Shown here: in pieces, positions 53,619-61,750 of the stretch | Position numbering within the stretch: the stretch's first letter is position 1 | How the letters are laid out: each line of letters starts with the position of its first letter | Source: Anaerolineales bacterium | GTDB lineage: Bacteria; Chloroflexota; Anaerolineae; Anaerolineales; UBA11579 | DNA length: 64,000 bases | NCBI GenBank assembly: GCA_019637675.1 | Contig: JAHBVE010000001.1 | Location: 186,001 to 250,000, forward strand | Direction: 5' to 3' | Translations under genes and position numbers: made by a program | The notes under the pieces: model-generated | Databases searched by the model: none | Told to the model about the DNA's origin: nothing | The model's input: the letters and a program-made list of their open reading frames with translations, nothing else

Positions 53619-54785
53619 ATGGAAAAAGAGCAGCTTGAAAAGAAGGTGCAGTGGCTGGATGAAGAACGCCGCAAAGCCATTACCGAAAATGCAGAGCTAA
53701 AAAAGCGCCTCGAGGTGCTGGAGCGCAGCCTTTTGCGCTCCCAGAAGACCAGCGCCAACCGCTCCGAAAGCAAGGCCAAGGTAAAGTCCCTGGCTGACCA
53801 GGTTGCTGAGCTTGAGACCGAACTCAAAAGCCAGGGAAGCCAGTTCAAAGAGCAGATCCTCGAGATCAGTACCCAGCGCAAAGCGCAGGACAAGACCTTG
53901 GCGCAGGAGCAAAAAGGCATCGCCAAGGTGCTGGATGATTTCCGCAAGGAGATCAGCGATCTGCAGGCGCTGCGCAAGGGCCTGAACGAGCAATCCCAAA
54001 CCGTGCTGAAGCTCAGCGGCACCGTGGAGCGCCTCGAAGAGGCCGTGACCGAGGTCGAGCGCGGTGAAGAGCAGCGCGCCAAGATCGCCAAGAATATTGA
54101 AAAGAACAGCCAGCAGGACATCAAGCGCCTGACCGAAATGCATGCCGAGGTGGCCGCCCTCATCACCCGCCTGGATACGGCCGCCAAGCGCACCGAACTG
54201 ATCTTGGATGGACAGCGCAAGGTAGACAAGCGCGTGGACGAGGTCTTCGAGGCCGAGGAGCAACGCAAGCAGACTCAGGTAATTTTCCTGGAGCAGGCCG
54301 GCGTGCAAGAGGAAGAACGCAAGCGCACCATGAAAGAGTGGGGCAAGCGCTTTGAGCTCGTGGAAGAGCAGTCCAACTCGCTCATGCGTCACCTGAAAGA
54401 ACTGGAAACTACCGACCTGGCCGTCAAGCGCGCTCAGCGTTCCTTTGATGAGCTGGTCGAGAAGATCAACCGCCGCGTCAATGAGCTGAGCGAGATCCAG
54501 CGCCTGGGCGAGCAGCGCTTCCGCCAAGAATGGTCTACCTTCCAGGCCGATTCGCAGAAGCGCTGGGCCAACTTCACCCTGACGAACGAGGAGCAGCTAC
54601 GCGAAGAGACGCGCCAGCGTGAGAAGCTGGTGGACCAGATCACTGCGCTGGAAGACAACCTGCGCGAAGTGCAGGATACGCTGCAGCACCTCACCGACCA
54701 GTCAGAGCGCAATTTGCAAACCATCCTCGAGATGGCGCGCGATGCGCTGGCCGAGAACGAGCGCTTCATTAGCAACCAGCGGTAA
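53619..54785 (+). CDS. Long coiled-coil protein, function unknown
   Basis: A 388-residue protein, almost entirely charged alpha-helix with heptad-like repeats (from MEKEQLEKKVQWLDEERRKAITENAELKKRLEVLERSLL to the C-terminus). There is no transmembrane helix or signal. It resembles SMC/MukB- or MatP-type coiled-coil structural proteins only in style. Starting the ATG at 53619 fits the TATAAT just upstream. It is followed by repeats and then, on the other strand, parB, so it might relate to chromosome organisation; that is guesswork. Confidence 0.7.
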   Translation: MEKEQLEKKVQWLDEERRKAITENAELKKRLEVLERSLLRSQKTSANRSESKAKVKSLADQVAELETELKSQGSQFKEQILEISTQRKAQDKTLAQEQKGIAKVLDDFRKEISDLQALRKGLNEQSQTVLKLSGTVERLEEAVTEVERGEEQRAKIAKNIEKNSQQDIKRLTEMHAEVAALITRLDTAAKRTELILDGQRKVDKRVDEVFEAEEQRKQTQVIFLEQAGVQEEERKRTMKEWGKRFELVEEQSNSLMRHLKELETTDLAVKRAQRSFDELVEKINRRVNELSEIQRLGEQRFRQEWSTFQADSQKRWANFTLTNEEQLREETRQREKLVDQITALEDNLREVQDTLQHLTDQSERNLQTILEMARDALAENERFISNQR

Positions 54786-54849
54786 ACCTAGTGTGGCTGC
54801 GCATAGTTGGTTGATCCATTCCCGTTGGGATGAATTCAGTATTGAATCA

Positions 54850-54878
54850 GTAGGGGCGGGTCTAAGACCCGCCCCTAC
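54850..54878. repeat. REP-like hairpin, second copy
   Basis: Identical arms and loop to 6509-6537, and likewise followed by a family A copy. Confidence 0.75.
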
Positions 54879-54886
54879 ACAAACCC

Positions 54887-54930
54887 GTGTCATCTGACCG
54901 GGTTTATCAATCCCCGCCCGATCGCTTAAC
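54887..54930 (+). repeat. Family A, truncated copy
   Basis: Only the GTGTCAT..TGACCGGGTT half is recognisable. Confidence 0.55.
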
Positions 54931-54933
54931 CCC

Positions 54934-55006
54934 GTGTCATTCTGACCGGGTTTGTCAGTCCACACCAGACTGCCGAACCCAGACCAGGGAAGAATCCCCT
55001 GCTGGC
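54934..55006 (+). repeat. Dispersed repeat family A, copy
   Basis: GTGTCATTCTGACCGGGTT ... GGGAAGAATCCCCTGCTGGC. Confidence 0.75.
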
Positions 55007-55088
55007 GCATCTTCCAAACGGGTGCATGTGCTTCCTGCGCGCAATGTAGGAGTGCCGGTCTCTAACTCAAGCGCAATATAGAAGACGT

Positions 55089-55160
55089 GCCAATAAGGAT
55101 CCTTCGCTGGTGGTGGGTCGGCAGCCTGGTGTCACTGTATTTACCCGCTCAGGATGACAC
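55089..55160 (-). repeat. Dispersed repeat family A, copy
   Basis: TGCCAATAAGGATCCTTCGC ... CTCAGGATGACAC, inverted relative to the preceding copy. Confidence 0.75.
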
Positions 55161-55198
55161 GAATGAAGTTCTTGCCCCTCGTGCCATACCCCAAGCCC

Positions 55199-55269
55199 GT
55201 GTCATTCTGACCAGTTTGTCAGTCCACACCAGACTGACGAACCCAGACCAGGGAAGAATCCCTGCTGGC
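55199..55269 (+). repeat. Dispersed repeat family A, copy
   Basis: GTGTCATTCTGACCAGTTTG ... GGGAAGAATCCCTGCTGGC. Confidence 0.75.
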
Positions 55270-55344
55270 TAATCTTCCAAGCAGCGCGTGGATTTTCATG
55301 CGCAGTATGCTGCGCCCTTGTTACTCAAGCGCAGCATAGAATAC

Positions 55345-55419
55345 TTGCCAATAAGGATCCTTCGCTGGTGGTGTGTCGGCGGTCTGGTGTCGCTGTATCT
55401 ACCCGCTCAGGATGACACG
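55345..55419 (-). repeat. Dispersed repeat family A, copy
   Basis: TTGCCAATAAGGATCCTTCG ... CTCAGGATGACACG, ending 20 nt before the parB stop. Confidence 0.75.
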
Positions 55420-55438
55420 ATGAAAGAAGTCGCTGCTC

Positions 55439-56287
55439 CTAGCGCTTGCGCATCAGCCGTGTCACCAGGCTGTCGAGCTCTTCATCGGAATAATAAAAAA
55501 CAGTGATACGTCCGCCCTTGCGGCTGTGCTGCAAATTCACCTTGGTGCCCAACGCATCGCGCAGCTCGTCTTGCAGGTTGCGGATCTCGGCGCTCTGACC
55601 AGCCTTGCTGGTCTTCTTGGGCTTCACACCGCGCAGCTTGCGCACCAGCTCTTCGGTCTGGCGCACGTTCAGGCTCTGGCCCACCACCGTGCGCAACGCC
55701 GCGTTCTGGGCCTGCGCGGCGTCCAGGCTCTTGAGGGCGCGGGCGTGGCCCTCGCTAATGTCTTCGTTCAGCAGGGCTTTCTTCACCGCCTCGCTCAGCT
55801 CCAGCAGCCCCAGGGTATTGGTGATCGCCACGCGGCTCTTACCCACTCGGCGGGCGATCTCCTCGTGCGACATGTTGAACTCGTTATGCAGCTGCAAGTA
55901 CGCCTCGGCCGACTCAAGCGGGTTCAGGTCCTCGCGCTGCACGTTCTCGACCAGCGCCAGCTCCACCAGATCCTGGTCGTCGGCCTCGCGGGGCACCACC
56001 GGCACCGTGGCCAGACCGGCCAGCTTGGCGGCCTGCAAGCGGCGTTCGCCGGCGATCAACGTAAACTTCCCGCCGCCCTCGTCCTTGACGATCAGCGGCT
56101 GGATGACGCCATAGGTGCGGATCGAATCGGCCAGCTCGGCCAACTGCTCCTTGGCAAAATGCGTGCGGGGCTGGTGCGGGTTGGGGCGGATGGCCGAGAC
56201 AGCCACCTGCTGCACATCGCTGGGTTTGATGGCGCTCTCAGACGGAATGAGCGAGTCAAGCCCGCGGCCCAGACGAGATTTCTTCAT
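55439..56287 (-). CDS. parB: ParB/Spo0J-type chromosome partitioning protein
   Basis: ParB binds parS sites and, with ParA, segregates the replicated chromosome. The 282-residue protein starts MKKSRLGRGLDSLIPS. It has the N-terminal CTPase box (VSAIRPNPHQPRTHF; LTLIAGERRLQAAKLAGLATVPVV), the HTH region (ESAEAYLQLHNEFNMSHEEIARRVGKSRVAITNTLGLLEL) and a C-terminal dimerisation tail. It follows parA by 1 nt. No consensus parS palindrome (TGTTTCACGTGAAACA) is seen in the window. Confidence 0.95.
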   Translation of the reverse strand: MKKSRLGRGLDSLIPSESAIKPSDVQQVAVSAIRPNPHQPRTHFAKEQLAELADSIRTYGVIQPLIVKDEGGGKFTLIAGERRLQAAKLAGLATVPVVPREADDQDLVELALVENVQREDLNPLESAEAYLQLHNEFNMSHEEIARRVGKSRVAITNTLGLLELSEAVKKALLNEDISEGHARALKSLDAAQAQNAALRTVVGQSLNVRQTEELVRKLRGVKPKKTSKAGQSAEIRNLQDELRDALGTKVNLQHSRKGGRITVFYYSDEELDSLVTRLMRKR

Positions 56288-56288
56288 G

Positions 56289-57077
56289 TCACGCGCTCAC
56301 GGCAACCTGCACGCCGTCTCCTTCCAGCAGTTCCTGCGCCAGCTCGCGGTGCGCTTCAGCGCCCGGCGAGTTGGGGAAATAGGCAATGATCGGCAGGCCG
56401 TGGGATGGCGCTTCGGCCAGGCGGATGTTGCGCGGTATCACCGCTTTGAAGGTCTCATCCTTGAAGTGGCTGCGCACCTGGCTCACCACTTCGTCCGAGA
56501 GGCGCGTGCGGTTGTCGTACATCGTCAGCAGCACGCCGCGCACGCGCAGCCGCGGGAACAGCGCCTTGCGCACGCGCTCGATGGTGCTGAGCAGCATGCT
56601 CAGCCCCTCGAGCGCCAGGTACTCGCACTGCACGGGGATGATGATGCCGTCTTGCGCCGCCACCATCCCGTTGAGGGTCAGCAGGCCCAGCGAAGGCGGG
56701 CAGTCGATCAATATGTAGTCATATTTGTCTTTGAGCGGGGCCAGCGCCTCGCGCAGCTTGTTCTCGCGGGCCAGCTCGTTCACCAGCTCCACCTCGGCCC
56801 CAGCCAGCGCCGGGCTGGCCGGCAGCAGCGAGAGTTTGAGCTCGGGGCTGATCAATATGCTCTCGGCTGCTGAGCGCAGGCCCATGATGGCTTCGTAAGT
56901 TCCGCTCTTGACCTCGGCCTTGTCGATCCCCAGGCACGAGGTGGCGTTGGCCTGCGGGTCAAGATCCACCAGCAGCACGCGCTGGCCAAAGTGGGCCAGA
57001 TAGGCGCCCAGGTTGATGGTGGTCGTGGTCTTGCCCACACCGCCCTTCTGGTTCACGAGGGTGTAGATGCGCGCCAT
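56289..57077 (-). CDS. parA: ParA/Soj-type chromosome partitioning ATPase
   Basis: A 262-residue P-loop ATPase. Deviant Walker A KGGVGKTTT (11-19) with Lys11, Walker B VLLVDLDPQANAT and YILIDCPPSLGLLT. It forms dynamic nucleoid gradients that move ParB-parS complexes. Its start touches the pfkB stop at 57077, so pfkB-parA-parB form one transcript from the promoter at 57935. Confidence 0.96.
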   Translation of the reverse strand: MARIYTLVNQKGGVGKTTTTINLGAYLAHFGQRVLLVDLDPQANATSCLGIDKAEVKSGTYEAIMGLRSAAESILISPELKLSLLPASPALAGAEVELVNELARENKLREALAPLKDKYDYILIDCPPSLGLLTLNGMVAAQDGIIIPVQCEYLALEGLSMLLSTIERVRKALFPRLRVRGVLLTMYDNRTRLSDEVVSQVRSHFKDETFKAVIPRNIRLAEAPSHGLPIIAYFPNSPGAEAHRELAQELLEGDGVQVAVSA

Positions 57078-57928
57078 TAGGCCGCCGCCTCCGCCAGCAG
57101 ATCGTAGAGTTTGTCCTGGGTGGGGATGCCGGCCAGGCCGGGCCGCGTCACGGAGTGGGCGGCCACCTGGGCGGCCAGGGCCGCTGCCTGCAGCGGTTCG
57201 CCGCTGCGCTGCAGTTGCAGCAGGAAGGTGGCGGCGAACACATCGCCCGCCCCAGTGGGGTCAACTTCTTCGACGGTGGGCGTCTCGATGCGGGTCGCTT
57301 CGCCCTGGGTGTACAGCGTAGCGCCGGCCCTGCCTTCGGTCACCAGCAGGATCGGGCACAGGGCCGCCATGCTGTCAATCCGGGCCTGGTCGCCGCCTAT
57401 ATCTTCTAGTCCTAGAATACAAGCGTCCAGCCGGCTGAGCACTAGCTCGGCCTCGAGCCAGTCGGCGGGCTGGACGCGGCCGTCGGCGTCCCATTCGCGC
57501 AGCCAGCCCTGCGGGGTGGCGCCGCGCAGCGCATCCGGATAGTAGCTCAGGATGCGCGGAGAAACTTCCTGCGCCACCGGCGCCAGATGCACAATGCCGG
57601 CGCTGCGCCAGGCTTCGGGCACATGATGAAAGTCGATCTCGGGTGCTTGGTGCAGAATGCGCTGGGTGCGTGCGCCGTCACTGTAGGTGTTCTCGAAACG
57701 GGTGCTGTACTCGGCGCCGATGTTGAGGATGGCGATTCCGTCCAGTGCGTCGGCGGGCAGCTCTTCGCCCCAGGCGGTGAGGATGCCGGCCCGCAGGCCG
57801 AACGCACGCGCCGTCAGGGCCGCATAGGCGGCCGAGCCGCCGATACGCGGCCCTGACGGCGTATCGTCGATGGTGATGTGCCCGATGGCCAGATAATCCA
57901 CCGGCTCCATGCGCTTGTTGAAGAGCAT
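57077..57928 (-). CDS. PfkB-family carbohydrate/nucleoside kinase
   Basis: A 283-residue ribokinase-superfamily protein. The N-terminal RIGGSAAYAALTARAFG carries the family's GG sugar-binding motif (near 30), and the C-terminal VDPTGAGDVFAATFLL contains the catalytic Asp (DTGAGD-type anion hole). It phosphorylates a sugar, nucleoside or similar small alcohol; the substrate is unknown. TATAAT at 57935-57940 lies 6 nt before the ATG. A palindrome covers its upstream control region. Its place in front of parA is unusual and probably reflects operon packing. Confidence 0.88.
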   Translation of the reverse strand: MLFNKRMEPVDYLAIGHITIDDTPSGPRIGGSAAYAALTARAFGLRAGILTAWGEELPADALDGIAILNIGAEYSTRFENTYSDGARTQRILHQAPEIDFHHVPEAWRSAGIVHLAPVAQEVSPRILSYYPDALRGATPQGWLREWDADGRVQPADWLEAELVLSRLDACILGLEDIGGDQARIDSMAALCPILLVTEGRAGATLYTQGEATRIETPTVEEVDPTGAGDVFAATFLLQLQRSGEPLQAAALAAQVAAHSVTRPGLAGIPTQDKLYDLLAEAAA

Positions 57929-57934
57929 GGCGGG

Positions 57935-57940
57935 ATTATA
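57935..57940 (-). promoter_or_regulatory. -10 box for pfkB-parA-parB
   Basis: TATAAT, 6 nt, then ATG (57928). Confidence 0.5.
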
Positions 57941-57953
57941 TCGTTGACCAACC

Positions 57954-57985
57954 GACTAATTGATTAGTCGACTAGTCAATTAGTC
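57954..57985. repeat. 32-bp near-perfect palindrome upstream of pfkB
   Basis: Arms GACTAATTGA / TCAATTAGTC with a TTAGTCGACTAG centre; one mismatched pair in 32 nt. It covers the hydrolase stop codon and the expected -35 zone of the pfkB promoter, so it may be an operator or a terminator. Confidence 0.65.
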
Positions 57986-58772
57986 AAACACTTGCCACAA
58001 AGCTGGCAATGATCTTGTTGAACTCAGCCGCCTGTTCCAGATTGGGCACATGCCCGGCCTGCGGAATGATTTGCAGTTGGCTGTTGGGGATGGCGGCTGC
58101 CATCGCCTCGGCCTCGCTCTTGGGGATCACCTGGTCTTCCTCGCCGTGCACAACCAGCGTTGGCACGCTGATTTGGCTCAGCAAGGGCGTCGAGTCCGGG
58201 CGGTCACGCATGGCGGTCAGCGCCATCACCACACCTTCGGTCGTGGCCCCGGCCATGATGGCTTTGAGCTCCTCGGCCGTCTGCGGCTGGGCATCGTAGT
58301 TGCCGGGTGCCAGCAACTTGGGAAACATGCCCTCGCCGGCCGGGGCCGGGCCTTGTTCCTGGGCCGTGGCGATCGCTTTGTCGCGGTTGGCTTTGGCCTC
58401 AGCGCCATCCGCCCCGGCCCGGGTGGAAAGCAGCATCAGGCCGCGCAGGCGCTGCGGGTACAGGCGGGCGATTGCCAGGGCGATGTAGCCGCCCATGGAG
58501 AGCCCGCCTACCACCGCCGGGCCGCTGATACCGTGGGCATCCAGCACGGCCATGCAGGCATGGGCCAGCTCGTCTACGGAGTGGGGCGGGGGTGCGGCTG
58601 GGCTGCTGCCGAAGCCCGGCAGGTCAGGCGCCAGGATCTGGCCTGCATCGGCCAGCCCGTGCAGCTGGGGCTGCCACATGCGGCTGGTGAAGGGGAAGCC
58701 GTGGATGAGCAGCACCGGGGTGCCGGTACCGCTGCTTTGTACGTGCAAAAGGGGGATTTTTGTGTCAGCCAT
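57984..58772 (-). CDS. Alpha/beta-hydrolase
   Basis: A 262-residue alpha/beta-hydrolase-fold enzyme. HGFPFTSRMW supplies the oxyanion region, GLSMGG (about 94-99) the nucleophile Ser, HGEEDQVIP the acid and QAGHVPNLEQ the catalytic His (about 243). It resembles small esterases or 3-oxoadipate enol-lactonase-like hydrolases; the substrate is not determinable. TACACT (58779-58784) ends 6 nt before the ATG. Divergent from the exporter operon. Confidence 0.9.
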   Translation of the reverse strand: MADTKIPLLHVQSSGTGTPVLLIHGFPFTSRMWQPQLHGLADAGQILAPDLPGFGSSPAAPPPHSVDELAHACMAVLDAHGISGPAVVGGLSMGGYIALAIARLYPQRLRGLMLLSTRAGADGAEAKANRDKAIATAQEQGPAPAGEGMFPKLLAPGNYDAQPQTAEELKAIMAGATTEGVVMALTAMRDRPDSTPLLSQISVPTLVVHGEEDQVIPKSEAEAMAAAIPNSQLQIIPQAGHVPNLEQAAEFNKIIASFVASV

Positions 58773-58844
58773 GCCGAAAGTGTAAGCTATTTTGCCAAAA
58801 AATCAAAAATCGTACTGAAAATATAAGAATTTATAAATTGGGTA

Positions 58845-58873
58845 TTGACAAAATCTAAAGTCAAGTTTATTAT
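58845..58873 (+). promoter_or_regulatory. Strong sigma-70-type promoter of the exporter operon
   Basis: Perfect TTGACA (58845-58850), 17-nt spacer, TATTAT (58868-58873), in an AT-rich block (58790-58900) unlike its surroundings. Confidence 0.8.
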
Positions 58874-58895
58874 TCCTGCAATTAAGGAGCTAAAA

Positions 58896-58937
58896 ATGTT
58901 TATTTCTTTTCTTTCTCGTTTCAAATTCTTCTTCTAA
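58896..58937 (+). CDS. Phe-rich leader peptide (13 aa)
   Basis: ATG preceded by AAGGAG at 6 nt; encodes MFISFLSRFKFFF, six of thirteen residues Phe, then TAA. It starts about 16 nt after the expected transcription start and ends 14 nt before the exporter ATG. Position and composition fit a regulatory leader peptide of the kind that controls antibiotic-resistance genes by ribosome stalling; the Phe runs could respond to Phe-tRNA or a ribosome-binding drug. Could be a chance short frame, but the promoter and ribosome site support translation. Confidence 0.55.
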   Translation: MFISFLSRFKFFF

Positions 58938-58951
58938 AGGCACTACGCTTC

Positions 58952-60226
58952 ATGATCCACTCAGAAACGCAGGCCCAAAAGGGCTGGCAGCGCCCCTTCT
59001 TCCAGGTGTGGATAGGGCAGGCGCTGTCGCTGTTGGGCAGCCAGCTGGTCCAGTTCGCCCTAGTGTGGTACCTCACCCGTGAAACGGGTTCGGCTACCGT
59101 GCTGGCCACCGCTACGCTGGTGGCCATGCTGCCCAACATCGTGCTTGGCCCGCTGGCCGGCTCGCTGGTGGACCGTGGTGTGCGCAAGCGCATCATGATC
59201 CTCTCGGATGCGGGCATCGCCATCGCCACGCTGGTGCTGGCGGCCCTGTTCGCCTTCGATGTCGTGCAGATCTGGCACATCTATGTGCTGCTCGGCCTAC
59301 GCTCGCTGGGGCAGAGCTTCCACAGCCCGGCCTTCAGCGCCTCGACTTCGCTGATGGTGCCCAAAGAGCACCTGCCGCGCATTCAGGGCGTCAATCAAAT
59401 GCTCAACGGCGGGCTCAGCGTGGTGGCCGCGCCGCTAGGCGCCTTCCTGCTGGAGTTCCTTCCCACCCAGGGCGTGATGGCCATCGACGTGGTTACGGCC
59501 ACGATCGCCATTCTGGCTGTGCTGCCGGTGCGTATTCCCCAACCGGCCCCGACGCAGGCCGAGGCCAAGCCCGGCTTCTGGGCTGATTTCCGCGACGGCT
59601 TTTCCTATGTCATTACCTGGCCGGGTCTGATGCTCTTGCTGGGCATGTCCATGCTCATCAATGTGCTCTTCAGCCCCGCCATTTCATTGTTGCCATTATT
59701 GGTCACCCAGCATTTTGAGCAGGGTGTGATCCAGCTGGGCTGGTTGCAAGGCCTGTGGGGGCTGGGCATTGTGTTGGGCGGCGCGCTGCTGGGCGCGTGG
59801 GGCGGCTTCAAACGCCGCATCTACACTTCGCAGATGGGGCTGCTCGGTCTCGGTCTGGCCTTCGGCCTGATGGGCTTGCTGCCGCCGAGCGGCTTCATGT
59901 TCGCGCTGGCCTGCACCCTGCTGGCCGGGCTGATGCTGCCGCTGTCCAACGGCGCGTTCTGGGCTGTGATGCAAGCCACGGTAGACCCGGCCCGCCAGGG
60001 CCGCGTGTTCTCGCTGGTCATCAGTCTGGCCAGCGCCATGGCCCCGGTGGGCTTGCTGCTGGCCGGCCCGCTGGTGGATACCTACGGCGTGCCGCTGTGG
60101 TATCTGGTGGCCGGCGCTATCTGTGTTGTGATGGGCGTGTTCGGTTTCCTGATCCCGGCAGTGCGCGATCTGGAAGATGGCCGCCCCGAGCCGGCTGGCG
60201 CACAAGCCAGGAACCCGGCCTCGTAG
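58952..60226 (+). CDS. MFS exporter, DHA3 / Mef-like (first of two)
   Basis: A 424-residue 12-helix major facilitator. VWIGQALSLLGSQLVQFALVWYLTRETGSATVL, VLGPLAGSLVDRGVRKRIMIL (motif A, GxLxDRxxRKxx) and the region IWHIYVLLGLRSLGQSFHSPAFSAS resemble the Mef macrolide/enterobactin-type exporters (DHA3). Drug substrate is inference. It is the first gene behind the leader peptide and is about half identical, by eye, to the next gene, so the pair looks like a tandem duplication. Confidence 0.85.
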   Translation: MIHSETQAQKGWQRPFFQVWIGQALSLLGSQLVQFALVWYLTRETGSATVLATATLVAMLPNIVLGPLAGSLVDRGVRKRIMILSDAGIAIATLVLAALFAFDVVQIWHIYVLLGLRSLGQSFHSPAFSASTSLMVPKEHLPRIQGVNQMLNGGLSVVAAPLGAFLLEFLPTQGVMAIDVVTATIAILAVLPVRIPQPAPTQAEAKPGFWADFRDGFSYVITWPGLMLLLGMSMLINVLFSPAISLLPLLVTQHFEQGVIQLGWLQGLWGLGIVLGGALLGAWGGFKRRIYTSQMGLLGLGLAFGLMGLLPPSGFMFALACTLLAGLMLPLSNGAFWAVMQATVDPARQGRVFSLVISLASAMAPVGLLLAGPLVDTYGVPLWYLVAGAICVVMGVFGFLIPAVRDLEDGRPEPAGAQARNPAS

Positions 60227-60256
60227 TACACGTATATGTAAGCATTGAGGAGAGAG

Positions 60257-61540
60257 ATGACCGAACAAGCAGATCCGATAGAGCAACAAAACTGGCAGCG
60301 CCGTTTCTTCACCATCTGGACGGGCCAGGCCTTTTCCATTCTCGGCAGCCAGCTGGTGCAGTTCGCGCTGGTGTGGTACCTGACCCGTGAAACCGGCTCG
60401 GCGGTCGTGCTGACCACGGCCACCTTGGTCGCGCTGCTGCCGAGCATCTTCATCGGCCCGCTGGCCGGTTCCTTCGTGGATCGCGGCAACCGTCGCCGCA
60501 TCATGATGATCGCCGACACCAGCATCGCCCTGCTGACCCTGACCCTGGCGATCCTGTTCGCGCTGGATGTGGTCGAGATCTGGCATATCTATGTACTCAT
60601 GTTCCTGCGCTCGCTGGGCGGCAGCTTCCACGGCCCGGCCATGGCGGCCTCGACCTCGCTGATGGTGCCCAAGCGCCACTTGGCGCGCATCCAGGGCATC
60701 AACCAGATGCTGGGCGGCGGTCTCAACATCATCGCCGCTCCGCTGGGCGCGTTGCTGCTGGAGCTGCTGCCGATGCAGGGCGTGCTGGCGGTGGACGTGG
60801 TGACCGCCATGCTGGCGGTGCTGCCGCTGTTCTTCTTCCAGGTGCCGCAGCCGGAGAAGCTGGCGGCCGGCGCCGAGCCGACCAGCTTCTGGCAGGATTT
60901 CCAGGCCGGTTTCCGCTACGTTTTCCAGTGGAAGGGATTGCTCATCATTCTGCTGATGGCGACCGCCATCAACTTCATGCTCACTCCAGCCGGCGCGCTC
61001 ACTCCTTTACTCATCACGAAGTACTTCAATGGCGGGGTAAAGGATCTGGCGCTGTTCGATGCGGTGTTCAGTGTTGGGGTGATCGTGGGCGGCCTGGTGT
61101 TGGGCGCCTGGGGCGGCTTCAAGCGCCAGGTGGCCACCGTGCTGGTCGGCATCATCGGCATCGGCCTGTTCTCGTTCGTGGTGGGGGTGGTGCCGCCCAA
61201 TGCGTTCCTGTGGGCGGTGGCCAGCATGTTCGGCGTCGGCATTGCCGTGCCGGTCACCAATGGCTCGTTGGGCGCCATCTTCCAGACCGCGGTAGACCCT
61301 GGCATGCAGGGCCGCGTCTTCACCCTGATCGGCAGCGTGGCTACGGCCGCCTCGCCGATCAGCCTCGTGCTCTCCGGCCCCTTGTCTGACCGCTTTGGCG
61401 TGCAGGCCTGGTACATGGCCGGCGGCCTGGTGTGCGCCCTCATCGGCGTGGCGGGCTTCTTCATGCGCCCGCTGATGAGCGTGGAGAAAGGCCACCCCAG
61501 CCAGCAGGCGGCTGCCCCCGAAGCCGCAACGGCTGGTTAA
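60257..61540 (+). CDS. MFS exporter, DHA3 / Mef-like (second of two)
   Basis: A 427-residue homologue of the preceding exporter: TIWTGQAFSILGSQLVQFALVWYLTRETGSAVVL, IGPLAGSFVDRGNRRRIMMI and FLRSLGGSFHGPAMAASTSLMVPKRHLARIQGINQML. ATG at 60257 has GAGGAGAG upstream; a TTG at 60245 is less likely. Probably co-transcribed 30 nt after the first exporter. Whether the two act alone or together is unknown. Confidence 0.85.
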   Translation: MTEQADPIEQQNWQRRFFTIWTGQAFSILGSQLVQFALVWYLTRETGSAVVLTTATLVALLPSIFIGPLAGSFVDRGNRRRIMMIADTSIALLTLTLAILFALDVVEIWHIYVLMFLRSLGGSFHGPAMAASTSLMVPKRHLARIQGINQMLGGGLNIIAAPLGALLLELLPMQGVLAVDVVTAMLAVLPLFFFQVPQPEKLAAGAEPTSFWQDFQAGFRYVFQWKGLLIILLMATAINFMLTPAGALTPLLITKYFNGGVKDLALFDAVFSVGVIVGGLVLGAWGGFKRQVATVLVGIIGIGLFSFVVGVVPPNAFLWAVASMFGVGIAVPVTNGSLGAIFQTAVDPGMQGRVFTLIGSVATAASPISLVLSGPLSDRFGVQAWYMAGGLVCALIGVAGFFMRPLMSVEKGHPSQQAAAPEAATAG

Positions 61541-61636
61541 CAAATTCGTTTGGTTAGGCAGGTAAGGAATGCGGATACGCTTGCGTCAGTTGATTAGGAG
61601 CAAGTGATCTCTGCACTTCTCTCCTCCCTTGAGATT

Positions 61637-61666
61637 GCAAACGGGCGCGGCGAGGCGCCCGTTTGC
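61637..61666. terminator. 12-bp-arm hairpin after the exporter operon
   Basis: GCAAACGGGCGC GGCGAG GCGCCCGTTTGC; no T run, so Rho-independent termination is uncertain. Confidence 0.5.
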
Positions 61667-61679
61667 GCGTTAAAAATCG

Positions 61680-61750
61680 ATCCACTGATGAACACAGATG
61701 AAAGCACATCTGGTTCATCAGATTTTGCATCTGTGTTTATCTGTGGATGC
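61680..61750. repeat. Dispersed repeat family D, copy 2
   Basis: ACACAGATGAA and TGCATCTGTGTTTATCTGTG arms. Related to 19217; overlaps the 3' end of miaB. Confidence 0.55.

Larger units (their letters stand above)
54786..55438. other. 653-bp gene-free, repeat-filled spacer
   Basis: It contains the REP-like hairpin and five family A elements (four full and one truncated) in alternating orientations, plus a GCGCAGTATGCTGCGC near-palindrome around 55300. No gene is supportable; short open frames here are made of repeats. Confidence 0.75.

Noticed and set aside
54887..55506. Several short open frames
   Set aside because: They consist of family A repeats.
55439..57077. parS site near parAB
   Set aside because: No match to the TGTTTCACGTGAAACA consensus; the palindrome at 57954 is unrelated in sequence.
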